From contig RQOL01000855.1 in assembly GCA_013076295.1 (NCBI GenBank), forward strand, positions 3,348,001 through 3,412,000: a stretch of 64,000 nucleotides of DNA, given 5' to 3'. A model generated the notes under the pieces. The model was given only the letters and a program-made list of their open reading frames with translations, made no database searches and was not told the origin of the DNA. Below are positions 11,540-23,089 of this stretch, piece by piece (position 1 is the first letter of the stretch; every line of letters begins with the position of its first letter). The stretch comes from Sanderia malayensis (taxonomy: Eukaryota > Cnidaria > Scyphozoa > Semaeostomeae > Pelagiidae). A program made the translations under genes and the position numbers.

Positions 11540-13798
11540 TCAAACTTCATTACAAGTTAAAGACGAGACTTGCTTCTTCCAGATGTCTACCAACTCAGTT
11601 TCTCTTCCAACAAAGTTGGTAAGTTCTTCAAAGTATTCATGCCCATGCCTAGTCATCGCCATCGTGTATTCATTTGCACTGTTGAGAACATACTGTTGGT
11701 GATATCCTAATACGACAATCTGCATTAGTCGGCCTGCTAACAAAAAGAATATAGCATTGTACTCGTCGTTGGAGAGATTCGAACCTGCTCTAGAAAGATA
11801 TCCAGCCAATATGAACCCACAGTCAGTAATTCTGGTGCTCTTTCTCTCCATGCCTGCATGCGCCATGCAACTTGCCAACTCGAATATGCGATACGAGAAG
11901 CATAAATCGCCAAAGTCGAGAAGTCCAGAAATCTTGTATCCAGTGCTATTGCTGCTGTTATCGGCAATTTTCTTCACAAGAATGTTCGTCCTGCTGATAT
12001 CTGAATGAATTGTTTGCATAGACAGCTGTGATAGAATTGGGAGCGCCACCTCTTCGTAACGAACGAGGAATGCTTCAACTCTCTCTCGTAATTCACGGTT
12101 TTTTATGGCATCCAAGTATTCTGGCTCTTGTTTTAGTACCATCAGGTTCTGGATGTTCCATATGGAATATGTACTTTGCAGTGCTGGGTGACTGAATGCC
12201 TGTGGATTGACAAACGAAAAGGTATTGATATTGGCTCGCCACAAAGAATGAGACATTAAAAGGCCATCGGAGTTGTGAAAACAAAGAATTCCGTGAAGAT
12301 TGTGAAGAATATTTTCCAACTTCTTCCGTCGTAGAAAGTTTTGACTAACTTCCAAAGTGACTTAAGATGTTAAAATGCTCAGCTGCAACAAATTGAAGTT
12401 TGCAAACCTCGAGTTTAGCCACTACTCTTGCTACCAATGCACCGACTTCAAAGAGCAGTTGCTCGGTAATTGGAACTGAAGCCAACGTCACACCTGGTAC
12501 ATACGTCAGCAATCTACAAATAAAAGCAAATGGAATATGTGTCAAAGAATAGAGTTGAGGCATGGTCCGAAAATATAGTGGTCACACTGAATCATTCTAT
12601 TGCTTTGGCGAGTTTAGAAGCCTCGGTTACTGGTGGTGTTTTTGTTACAGATACTAGTATGGAGATTCTCTGGTATGGAGAGACGGAATCAATACAAGCT
12701 CGCGGGAGATTATGTCAACATTCATCATAGACTGCCATTATTGGCAATTTCTCGACTATATAAGACACATGCGTGTTCACTGGAGGTATAAGTCAAAAGG
12801 CACCGTGCTAAAATGTACCTGACATAATGCTTCAAAATGACAACTCTCTCTCCACGGTCATCTAAACCGAATCTAATTCCATCATCATCATTGCTGTCAG
12901 CTGCTGAGTCGAAACTTTTCACCACATTACTTTCCAACAAACTCAAAACATCATCAGAAATAGAAGATGTTGGCGTGGAGATGCTGACCAACGTCTTCAT
13001 GGGTCCTCCGTTCTTGGCGGGTAAAGCAACCGGACATTCGATGCCATTTTCCTCCTCCGATAAACTTTTTAATTGCTCCATCGCAGCGTCTACGGCGTCC
13101 GGCAGACCGCATTGTAAATAAGTTGCTTTTGCATTCATTATCTTCAAAACAACATACCTAAGTAAAGCAATAAAAGATTGATTGATTAGTTGTATTTCAA
13201 TAGGTGCTCCAGAACTTGCTTTCATTGTGCCATAAAGAAGGAAAGATAACTATTCCATTAATGACTTTCAAAACAAATTAAAATTCATTTGACAACAAAG
13301 AAACTGTGCAAGGAATATTTACACAGAATTCGCATATTTAAACATTAACTTGCATGATAGTCAGTGTCAACGGTTCGAGCCCGTTGTCAGTGTGTGTTCG
13401 AGTTAAAGAGCAATCGAACAAACACTAACTACGGATAGCTGATGGTTTTTAAAATCAACATGATTTTTACTGCCCTTATCAGTTCAGTGCTCTTCCGACC
13501 ACAATACAGTAGCAAGATAATAAACCATAGATGATCATACCACATCATATTAAATCGCGGTTAATAGAAACAAAAGAAACCTTGACTGCCGCGATGAACT
13601 TATGCATGCATCATCACTCCGTGCATTTGGAATTTGCACTTCCAAGCGAAAATTCTTGTCCTCGTAACTATCAAGTTCCACCACTGAGGCATCCTGACTT
13701 GCCACAACAATATCAAATATTTCACTGGCAAGGCAGATTGCAAGGGCTTTTGAGACACACGGGCGTACGAACACGGATTTCAAGTCTTTTTCTTGCAT
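11540..13798 (-). CDS. Hydroxylysine-kinase-like phosphotransferase, copy 1 (440 aa)
   Basis: This is an aminoglycoside-phosphotransferase-fold kinase most like HYKK (AGPHD1), which phosphorylates 5-hydroxylysine with GTP. Four exons on the minus strand: 13798-13581, 13157-12819, 12513-12408, 12199-11540, summing to 441 codons. Landmarks in order are FVRPCVSKALAICLASE and ELDSYEDKNF (N-lobe), YVVLKIMNAKA (the usual ATP-binding lysine strand), LLTYVPG (hinge), IHSDISRTNIL (catalytic loop, where HGD is usual) and LLDFGDL (metal-binding motif, intact). The start MQEKDL was chosen because RPCVSKA aligns with the start of copies 2 and 3. An in-frame ATG at 13,939 would add 47 residues. It is the most diverged of the three tandem copies. 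The substrate is inferred from the family only. Confidence 0.82.
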
Positions 13799-14578
13799 TA
13801 TTTCATGGCTTTCTTCACACGGCAATGCTGGCGGTTGGTCGACGAGAAGATACTGCACAAGATGATTACAGGTTCCACACCGAACACAAACGTTCTGCAT
13901 TGTTGCACAGGAAGAAACGTTGTGCAAGTGCCGTGGCATGAAATGGTATGGTTGGTACGCAACTGCAAGGAATTGACAAACAAGCAGGGAAACGAATTAA
14001 TTGAATGGGTTTAGAATATAAACGACGACCCAAGAGACAGCCGTTTGTTGACAAATCCAGTGATATTGTTAAAAAGAAGAATACGACTTGTTCTTGCTAT
14101 AATATTTCATGTTTTGCTATCAACTGTTACAGAGTCGAAAAATTGAAAAAGTACAGGTAAAGGCAGGTTATATCTATGTAGATTATATCTTCTATACGGA
14201 GTATATCTTCTTTATCTCATTTCAAAGACCAACTGTCTTCTCTCATTTGTTCTGTGGTCGTGTGCAAATTTAAGGGCACAAGTCTTGTCACTTCTTTGGG
14301 ATATAGAAAAAGCCAGGCAATCCAGTCATATTTTCATCTTAAGCCATTTCATCAATCTTATTTCCTTAGGACAAGATGCCTCTCTCTGTCTCTTGACAAT
14401 TTCTCTATTCTTAAAAACGCCAACAATGTTTAAGATTGGCTCCTTTATGAACTGCTTAGCCCTCCTCCCTTAACAACCAAATCTCTATAGTGCCCTCTAT
14501 ACTTGTTCTAGTCTTTGTTATCGTTTTTCCGGTGATTAGTAATTAGTCATTCGGTCTGTTCAAGTTTGTTCTGTAATT
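13799..14578. other. Intergenic, upstream of kinase copy 1
   Basis: No gene is supported here. It probably contains the promoter of kinase copy 1, but no clear core element is visible. Short ORFs on both strands overlap the 5' end of copy 1 and are shadows. Confidence 0.4.
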
Positions 14579-14586
14579 AATTTTGG

Positions 14587-14824
14587 CAAGGGCGAAGCTA
14601 TAAAAAGGAGGGTGGTCGGCGAAATGGCACAGTTTAATTTCTTAATTTACAGCCCCGCCTCATATTTTTGCCAAATTTCAAGAGACTTTTATACAGACAA
14701 ACTTTAAGCGGACGATACGAGACAGTCGCAAAATGTCATTATGAAATCTTATCTATGTCAATAAACACAAGATTGGGCGGGAGGTACAATGTCATCCCAT
14801 ATTCCCCCTTTAGCGACGCCACTG
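14587..14824. mobile_element. hAT-type MITE, 238 bp
   Basis: The left end is CAAGGGCGAAGCTA and the inverted right end is CAGTGGCGTCGCTA. The flanks are AATTTTGG (14579-14586) and AATTTTAG (14825-14832), an 8-bp duplication with one mismatch. The short length, the CA...TG ends and the duplication size indicate a hAT MITE, older than the neighbouring one. It has no coding content. Confidence 0.65.
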
Positions 14825-15087
14825 AATTTTAGTATTGTTGATGTGCTTTTATTGCAACTGCCTTTATCTCAAACACATATATACATCTGTAATTTTTTTA
14901 TTTTCCGATTCTGATGATGCCAACAGTTAATAGCAAACGTGAAATATTATAGCATGGGTTATTGGTATCTTTTCAATAAGTACGGATGGATTTGTTTACA
15001 AACTGGAAATACAGGACAATGCTTCATTGAAAAATGGCGAGTGGATTTAATCGCAGAGGGAAGAGGATTCGAAGATTCTCCACTGAG

Positions 15088-15275
15088 CAGTAGCGTAGCG
15101 AGGGGGGGGGGCAAGGGGGGGCAGCCGCCCCCCCAATTCGCAGAAAGTTAATCTCTGAGAAAAGTGCAAATCTGCAATAAAATTTGTAGGGGGGTACGAC
15201 AAAGAAACAAGGCTTCATTTGCCAAAAAATTTGCCTGTTTGCCCCCCCAATCTTCCCGCTCTGGCTACGCCACTG
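15088..15275. mobile_element. hAT-type MITE, 188 bp, exact 8-bp duplication
   Basis: The ends are CAGTAGCGTAGC and, inverted, CAGTGGCGTAGC. The flanking duplication CCACTGAG is exact (15080-15087 and 15276-15283). The interior has long G and C runs just inside both ends, which can fold back. This is a non-autonomous hAT element, and the ORFs here come from the G/C runs. Confidence 0.82.
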
Positions 15276-15542
15276 CCACTGAGCATACGCGTTCTTTTAT
15301 TGTTGCATAAGAAAAACTGTGAAAAAATGACAAGTGGTACTTATATTATTATTGTGTACACTTTTGTAGAGAGAATCTCAGCAGAAAGCTGAAAAAGTCA
15401 TCAGAAGTTCAATGTATGTAACTCAAATGAAAATTTCATTTTACATTGATACATTGGTAGAGTTTATCACAGAGATAACATACATCGATGCTATTTACGT
15501 TTGGCTGTTGTGACATTGATAATATTGACAATATTATAACTA

Positions 15543-17104
15543 TTACTGACAATTATTGTCTTTATTACAGGAACTAAGCCAGACCTGAGGTATCTGTTGG
15601 AAAGAATCCTTTGACTCAAGCAAAACATCCAGGAGGTCCCAACCTGTCTTCTGAGAGAGAAGCAAGTAATCATTTGATGAATCACAAAGCGAATATTGGT
15701 AATTTCCAATAACGAGAGACATGACTAGCCTACCAACGACACAATGGTACAAAATACTGAGTTCGAGTTCAGTAAGCGTCTCCTCTGACAAGTAGCCGGT
15801 CAGCAAATTACCAGCTACCCAGTTGAATTCACTGACATTGAGTTGGCCCAGGTATGCAATACATATGCCTATTTCAAAAATGCGACATGAATATGTAATG
15901 TCCCCAAAGTCTATCAAACCAGTTATTTTCCATTCGCCTGTTTTGTCCTTGTCAATGATTATATTCTGCTCATTCAAGTCAGAGTAGATAGTCTGCATTG
16001 GGAGGTCTTTTAGAACTGGGACAACATGTTTCTCAAACATTTTGAAGACCATGTCAACCTTTTCTCTCTGTGACCGATCTTTAATCGGGTCAAGGTACTG
16101 TGGTGTCCAGATTAACAGTAGATTCTTGATGTCCCACTTGTCATGCTTTGCCACCAGGGCTGGATGTGAAAAATCCTAAAAAGTGTTCCAAATAATTATT
16201 CAAAAAAGACTTGAAACCAAGGGATCATCAAGAAAAATGAAAAACATTTCAATTTTGGCAATGTGATATTACCTTGAAACATTTGACAGTGTTGGCAGCA
16301 AGCTTTCCAGCCTGGATCAACAAGTCTTCATTAAGCTCTCCTCCAGGATATATGCTGCCTGGTACATACGTGAGAAGGCTGAAAATAAATAAGAATTTGT
16401 TTTTATTTATTTTCATCTTTGGCCATTGCAACAATTGACTTCTCCTAACAGATTGACTACCCTTGTTGACATGTGAAAGAATAATGAAAGAAGGAGGAAA
16501 ATCGATAACAAAATGATGTACCCCAGAAACCCTATCCCTCCAACATCCAAATTGTATAGAAATATTGTATGTAAACAAACCTGAGATAATGTTTGAAGCT
16601 TACAATAGCTTTGCCATTTGCATCACTTGAAAAATGCACATAATCGCTATGAAGTTTGTTCTTCAGAAAACCAGGATCCAATTTCGATAATTCATCATCT
16701 GGGATGCTAACATCTGCAAGTTCTTTGAGGGCACCTTTTGATGTTTGCACAGGAAGAGGACAAGAATATCTATGACCTAAAAGCCTATTAAAATGCTGTA
16801 AAGCTAACAGTACAGCATCTAGAAAGTCGCATCTGTAGGTTGAATTTGAGTTCATAATTTTAAAAACATATTTCGTCACTGATGTTTCCAGCTGATGTCC
16901 AGCAGACCTGTTACCAAGTTCTTTGGACTGATATTCTGAGCTGCAACCATGAGACGTTTCAATGAAAAAGTTCCGATCGTCATAGCTTACAAGTTCTTTG
17001 ATCTTGTTAACAGTATTTAATCCAAAATGCTTTCTTGCAAGTTCTATTGCTTTGCTTTTCTCAAGATACGGACGGATGCTCAAGCGAGCGTTTAGGGTCG
17101 CCAT
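15543..17104 (-). CDS. Hydroxylysine-kinase-like phosphotransferase, copy 2 (420 aa)
   Basis: This is a HYKK-like kinase in three minus-strand exons: 17104-16581, 16378-16273, 16175-15543, summing to 421 codons. It starts MATLNARLSIRPYLEKSKAI. Conserved landmarks are ELVSYDDRNFFIE, KYVFKIMNSNSTY, LLTYVPGSIYPGGE, DFSHPALVAKHDKWDIKN, the catalytic loop IYSDLNEQN, and LIDFGDI. The His that normally opens the HxD catalytic loop is Tyr here, while the catalytic Asp, the Asn and the DFGD motif are kept. It therefore could be active but altered. It is very close to copy 3: the middle and last exons have the same length and the proteins are mostly identical, which indicates a recent tandem duplication. 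Copy 1 shares the last two introns at the same positions. Confidence 0.86.
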
Positions 17105-18056
17105 TATTTTTGATCAATATTATAATCAAACATGGTCGATTCGATATTCACGTGATTGATGACAACAGCTACAAACGACAACTTACAACACTAACTTGTC
17201 AAACTGTCTGCCATGGACACTCTCCTTCGTTCATTCATTTCGATATATTTTCTTCTTCGTTCTAATATTTGTGTCACACCCTATATCCAATTATAATCTT
17301 TCTTTCCTTTCTCAAATGACTAAACTATATTTTTCACATTCTAACCTGTTTTCCAGCTTATTTCGGTCATAATTATGTTTTACGTATATTTAAACTTTTT
17401 TATAACCATGAATGCATATATTAAACCATTCAAAGTTTGTGTTGTAAACAAAACCTATTGAAGTCGATATCTCGCTCACATGCCAGCACAGCATTTTTGA
17501 TTCTGAACCAGTCACATTGTAACAAAACTTATTAATTTATACATTTACAATATTCACAATGCCTCTTTGTCTTCTTTCAAACGTTTTATCGAACTATCAA
17601 GACAGCCATTACTATCTTTCATCGCTGCGAGAATTAAAGATATCTTTCGTCTTCTTTTCTTTATTTTCGGCGTTGTGGCATCGTTTGATTCATCTCCTTT
17701 CTCCTCCATGGACTGAAGCTCTTTTTGGAAGGGTTTGGACTGTCTTCCTTTTGGTTCTGACTTGGAATTTATTGGTTTGCCCACACATGACTGTGCTTTC
17801 ATTTCATTATTCAGTTGTATTTTATGCATGCCTTAACTGCTTTTCCATTACACAGGGCGGGTCAAAAAAAGTATCCTCCCCCAACTAAATATGTTATTAA
17901 AATCTGTTTTAACAGGAATGACAAAGGAAATTTATACCATGCAATATTAAACTCAAAAGAAATCTCTTCTTTCTCTCTTTTTTTTATTTTTTCGTTGAAA
18001 AACAAAAAGTGCATAGAATTGCGGAGAAGAGATGATATAGAGATTTTACACTGAAC
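17105..18056. other. Intergenic; possible orphan exon on minus strand
   Basis: A minus-strand frame (17,829-17,554) ends in a Lys/Arg-rich sequence, TPKIKKRRRKISLILAAMKD, then KRLKEDKEAL and a stop. It looks like the C-terminus of a nuclear protein. I do not recognise it and find no upstream exons before the foldback element at 18,062. The rest is A/T-rich with no gene. Confidence 0.25.
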
Positions 18057-18061
18057 ACGCG

Positions 18062-19359
18062 CACCCGGGGTAATGTCTGTGCAGTACAGTGGAGGCTGTG
18101 CAGTACAGTGGAGGTTGTTCAGTACAGTGGAGGGATAACATCAGTACAGTGGGGGGATAACATCAGTACAGTGGAGGTTGTTCAGTACAGCGGGGGGCTA
18201 ACATCAGTACAGTGGAGGGATAACATTGAGTACAGTGGAGGCTGTGCAGTACAGCGGAGGGCTAACATCAGTACAGTGGAGGGATAACATGATGCTTGTG
18301 GGGGGATAACATCAGTACAGTGGAGGCTGTTCAGTACTGTGGAGGTATAACATCAGTACAGTGGAGGGATAGCACGATTCATGTGGGGGGATAACATTGA
18401 GTACAGTGGAGGCTGTTCAGTACAGTGGAGGGATAACATCAGTACAGCGGAGGCTGTGCAGTACTGTGGAGGGGTAACATCAGCTTCCTGTCAACTTACG
18501 CTATTTTATAAAGAATAGCTATTTTTCACATTCTATACCTAGGCAACCATTAGTAAATGCGTTACCCAACAATGAAATATAAGAAAAAAATTACACGCAT
18601 GTAATGTAAAAAATGTGTCGAATGTGTTATGAGATGATAAAACTAACTGAAGATACAATAGAAACAGAAATTATTCACATCCGCAACCGCAAGACTGTAA
18701 AAAGTTTGCAAATATCAATGTCTCTCAGTCAAGTAGTTCAGAATTTATTTACTCTAACTCATGTAGATCAAAGGTGTTTGTCACAGGTAGATTTATATTT
18801 TGCTTGGCATAACTTAAGACGAGTAAGAAGAAAAGACCTTCATTTTTAGGTCAATAAAATAACACAACAAAATCGCCATCTGAAAACGGCATGGTTGCGC
18901 TAAGGCCTCCGCTGTACTGATGTTATCCCCCCACAGTACTGAACAGCCTCCACTGTACTGATGTTATCCCCCCACAAGCATAATGTTATCCCTCCGCCGT
19001 ACTGATGTTATCCCCCCACAGTACTGCACAGCCTCCACTGTACTGATGTTATCCCTCCACTGTACTGATGTTATACCTCCACAGTACTGAACAGCCTCCA
19101 CTGTACTGATGTTATCCCCCCACAAGCATTATGTTATCCCTCCACTGTACTGATGTTAGCCCTCCGCTGTACTGCACAGCCTCCACTGTACTCAATGTTA
19201 TCCCTCCACTGTACTGATGTTAGCCCCCCGCTGTACTGAACAACCTCCACTGTACTGATGTTATCCCCCCACTGTACTGATGTTATCCCTCCACTGTACT
19301 GAACAACCTCCACTGTACTGCACAGCCTCCACTGTACTGCACAGACATTACCCCGGGTG
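18062..19359. mobile_element. Foldback-type DNA transposon with minisatellite arms
   Basis: The 1,298-bp unit starts CACCCGGGGTAATGTCTG and ends with the exact inverse. A 5-bp duplication, ACGCG, flanks it (18057-18061 and 19360-19364). Each arm (about 18062-18490 and 18893-19359) is a tandem array of CAGTACAGTGGAGG units with spacers such as GATAACAT or CTGTG. The outer 300 bp or so of both arms match almost base for base in inverted orientation, then diverge by rearrangement. The centre (about 18,490-18,890) is unique and A/T-rich, and contains a 78-codon plus-strand ORF (18,613-18,849) of no known family. The architecture resembles Drosophila FB elements. The CAC start and 5-bp duplication fit the Transib group better, but that is only a suggestion. 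Confidence 0.85.
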
Positions 19360-19588
19360 ACGCGGGTTCCTCATTGTTGCACAAGAAAAATTGAGAACGC
19401 CTAATGGTCCAGATTCGCATCGTTGTATACTTGTGGAGGGAATGTCAGTAGAAAGTTGAAATAAATTATCAGGATTTCAATGTAACTGAAATCAAAGTTT
19501 CATTTCACATTATTGGATTTAATGGATGTAGGTGCTTATCTTACGTTTTGTTGTCGTGACATCGATAATACAGATAATATTATAACTA

Positions 19589-22296
19589 TTACTGACAATT
19601 ATTGTCTTTATTACAGGAACTAAGCCAGACCTGAGGCATCTGTTGGAAAGAATCCTTTGATTCAAGCAAAACATCCAGGAGGTCCCAACCTGTCTTCTGA
19701 GTGAGAAGCAAATAATCATTTTGTGAATCACAAAGCGAATATTGGTAATTTCCCACAACCAGAGACGTGACCAGCCTACCGAGGACACAATGGTACAAAA
19801 TACTGAGTTCGAGTTCAGTAAGTGTCTCTTCTGACAAGTAGCCGGTCAGCAAGTTACCAGCTACCCAGTTGAATTCACTGACATTGAGTTGGCCCAGGTA
19901 TGCAATGCATATGCCTATTTCAAAGATGCGACATGAATATCTGATATCAACAAAGTCTATCAAACCAGTTATCTTCCATCGGCCTGTTTCGTTCTTGTCA
20001 ACGATTATATTCTGCTCGCTTATGTCAGAGTGGATAGTCTGCATTGGGAGGTCTTTTAAAACTGGGACAACATGTTTCTCGAACATTTTGAAGGCAATTT
20101 CAACTTTCTCTCTTCTTGATTGGTTTTTAATCGGGTCAAGGTATTGCGGTGTCCAGATCAGCAAAAAATTTTTCACATCCCATTTGTCATGTTTTGCCAC
20201 TAAAGCTGGATGTGAGAAATCCTAAAAAGTGTTCCAAGTAATTATTTAACAAAGACTTGCACCCAAGGAATCATCAGGCAAAACGAAAAACATGGGAATA
20301 TTGACAATGTATTACAATGTGGTATTACCTTGAAACATTTGACAGTATTGGCAGCAAGCTTTCCAGCCTGGATCAACAAATCTTCATTAAGCTCTCCTCC
20401 AGGATATATGCTGCCTGGTACATACGTCAGAAGGCTGAAAATAAATAGATAAATAAATATTTGTGTTAATGTTCCTATGTCCCTTTATTGTCCTTGCAGC
20501 AATCTACTTTTCTTAACTATAATAGGTTACCCTGGCGGTAGGTACCAACTTAGAGCGGACAAATTTAAATGGGCATTTTTAAGTACCGTTGGGGGATGTG
20601 CTTTTAGAAGAGTGATGGTAACAGAGAGTTGTTGGGATTTAAGGGGTAAACACGGGGCTAAATATGGTCAGGCTTGCATTGGCGGGCGTGACACAAACTA
20701 TTGTTGTAAAGATGGTCGTATATGTAACAAGATAGATACATGTGAGTGCGAATCGCCAGCTATCAACCTGTGGTCGGCATTTTGGGGGATTTAATAACAG
20801 TAATAACAGTAATTGTATGTGATTACGGGGCACCCTCAAGGGCACTATCGCACCTGTAAGGTATATATCTCAGGGAAAAGCAACACTCCATTTCTGATCG
20901 CTCTGTTGGACTTCAACAAGTACTTTGTGTTATCTGTGATTGTTGCCTACACTTGGTATCCCTAACTTTCACACATCTCGAGTCATACACTACACTCTTC
21001 AAAAGTCGCTTCTATTTCGCTATATTCCTGCCTTGGACGATATCGATATCTTACTACATATGAAAACATACTCAGTTTAAAATGAATCAAGCCTTACCAC
21101 AACTCAATAAATCCTACTGAAAGATTGTTCCCCACACAAAGTAACGATCCTTAAGGCAAGAAGGAAAAACACTTTCAACTTTCTTCAGAATCTGGTAAAG
21201 AGTATACTGGGCCAAATTCTTACCTACCCGACTGCCAACTGCTTGCCTGATGTAAAATCCAAGTAAGATGCAGTCATAATAACAACATTATGATGTTGTC
21301 AACATAGCATTTTCTCCAAAGATTTTACCACTTCTTGCATGCTACATTTAGCTACCTATTATTGGTCTACATTGCTGCAAATACCCTTTAAGTTTTTTTT
21401 ACTTGTGATAATAATTATTGGAAACCTTTCTTTTATTTTATTGTTATTTATTACACAATTTTCATTTGCATGCAGTACCCTAAAATATTTCTTCAAAAAT
21501 CATTTCTTTAACAAGAGCTTGTGCCACGCCCCTGATGTCGTAGAGTTTTTTCTCCACAGGGGCAAAGTGCTAGCATATGTAACCCCGTGTTTACCTCTTA
21601 AACCCCAACAACTCTCCCTTAAATTCTTCCAAATGTCCACCGCCATCGGTACGTGAAGATGCAGAATTAAATTTGTTCGCTCTGAGTTGGTACCAACCAC
21701 CAGTGTGGCCTTGTCCACGTTCCCACACTCTATTGATTACATCTGAAATTGTTAATTAATAGGTCCTTCATATAGAATGATGTAATCAAATCAAACCTGA
21801 CATAATGTTTAAACTCCACAATAGTTTTGCCACTCTCATCACTTGAAAAATGCACATAATCGCTATGAAATTTGTTCTTTAGAAAACCAGGATCCAATTT
21901 CGATAATTCACCATCTTGTATTCTTAAATTTGCAAGCTCTTTGAGGGCACCCTTTGATGTTTGCACAGGAAGAGGACAAGAATATCTATGACCTAAAAAC
22001 CTTTTAAAATGTTGCAAAGCTAACATTACAGCATCTAAAATGTCACTTCTATAGGTTACGTCTGAGTTCATAATTTTCAAAACACATTTCTTCTCTTCAA
22101 GTTCTTTGGACTGATATTCTGAGCTGCAACCATAAGATCCTTCAATAAAAAAATTTCGATCGTCGTAGCTTACAAGTTCTTTGATCTTGTTAACAGTATT
22201 TAATCCAAAATGCTTTCTTGCAAGTTCTATTGCCTTGCTTTTCTCAAGACACGGACGAATGCGACGAATGCTTAACTGATCATTCAGGGTCGCCAT
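19589..22296 (-). CDS. Hydroxylysine-kinase-like phosphotransferase, copy 3 (412 aa)
   Basis: Three minus-strand exons: 22296-21797, about 20434-20329, 20221-19589, summing to 413 codons. The start is MATLNDQLSIRRIRPCLEK, nearly the same as copy 2 but missing about 16 residues after CSSEYQSKEL. Conserved parts are LKIMNSDVTY, LLTYVPG-type hinge, IHSDISEQN (catalytic His, Asp and Asn present) and LIDFVDI. The Gly of the DFGD metal-binding motif is Val here, an unusual change at a site that is nearly always Gly in this fold and may reduce activity. The first intron is 1.36 kb against 0.2 kb in copy 2, owing to an inverted-repeat insertion. It could be a functional kinase, a pseudokinase or an early pseudogene. 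No stop or frameshift is present. Confidence 0.83.
20525..21720. mobile_element. Inverted-repeat insertion in first intron of kinase copy 3
   Basis: About 160 bp at 20,525-20,690 (GGTACCAACTTAGAGCG, then AGAGAGTTGTTGGGATTTAA and GGTAAACACGGGG) recurs inverted at about 21,560-21,720 with roughly 75-80% identity by eye. The flanked segment accounts for the extra 1.16 kb of this intron compared with copy 2. The repeats face each other like transposon termini, but I could not fix the exact ends or a target duplication. No coding content is recognised inside. Confidence 0.5.
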
Positions 22297-23089
22297 TGCT
22301 GAAGTGAGTTAGGTCACGTTATCCAACTATTGTATAACTTTGTCCTTTTTTGTTATGTTAATGTCATTGTAATTTTACACATTAATCCTCTGTTCTATAA
22401 CATTAGCCGGATACTTGCTTGAGTGAAAATGTCAGAAACTGGCCAAGGGCAGCCACTCATTTTTTGGATGTTCATTGTTCAATTGTTGTAACTGTAGTTA
22501 TTGTTCATTAGATCAGGATTTCTATAATATATAAAGACACATATACCACAAGTCAAACGAGAAACTGATAAAGTTACGAGGTTTGTAGACAAGAAGTCAC
22601 GTCACCATGTTTCACCGAACACGCGGCAAAAAGAAAACCTGTTGAAAAAAGTGGCTCACCGAACCGAACAACGAAACTTGTTCACTTCACTGATAAACAG
22701 AAAGTTTACTTTAAAGAAAGAATCTTTCGCGGGAAGAGATTTTTGCGAGGCAAAAAAACTACTTTTTAGCAAAATCGGATATGTCACGGGAATAAACTTT
22801 TGCGCTTCAGTGAAATTTTGATATTATGAATATCCGAATAAGTCATTTTGAAGAAATGTTGCTTTTAGTGCTGGTTAATCCAAAAATTAAGCAGGGTTAA
22901 TGTTCGAAAGATAATTGCCTTATTGCATGGCTGCCAACATACTGTATCTGCTTGCCAAGTCGGATGCAAGCTGCCATACACAGCTCATCAACATACCGGT
23001 GAGACCTGGGGGCCCATTAGAACTGTCAGTCAGTCAGTCTCGTGCGGCTTGTTTTGACGAATGGCGCACATGCGCAGAGAGTATTATTA
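22297..23089. other. Intergenic, upstream of kinase copy 3
   Basis: No gene is supported here. It presumably includes the kinase copy 3 promoter on the minus strand. The sequence ends at the target duplication of the TIR-bounded unit. Confidence 0.4.

Noticed and set aside
13370..13400. GGTTCGAGCCC, a perfect tRNA B box in a stem
   Set aside because: No A box, acceptor stem or anticodon arm at the right spacing on the same strand.
18062..18490. Regular short repeats that could suggest a CRISPR array
   Set aside because: Units are direct tandem minisatellite without unique spacers, mirrored in inverted orientation, and the genome is eukaryotic.
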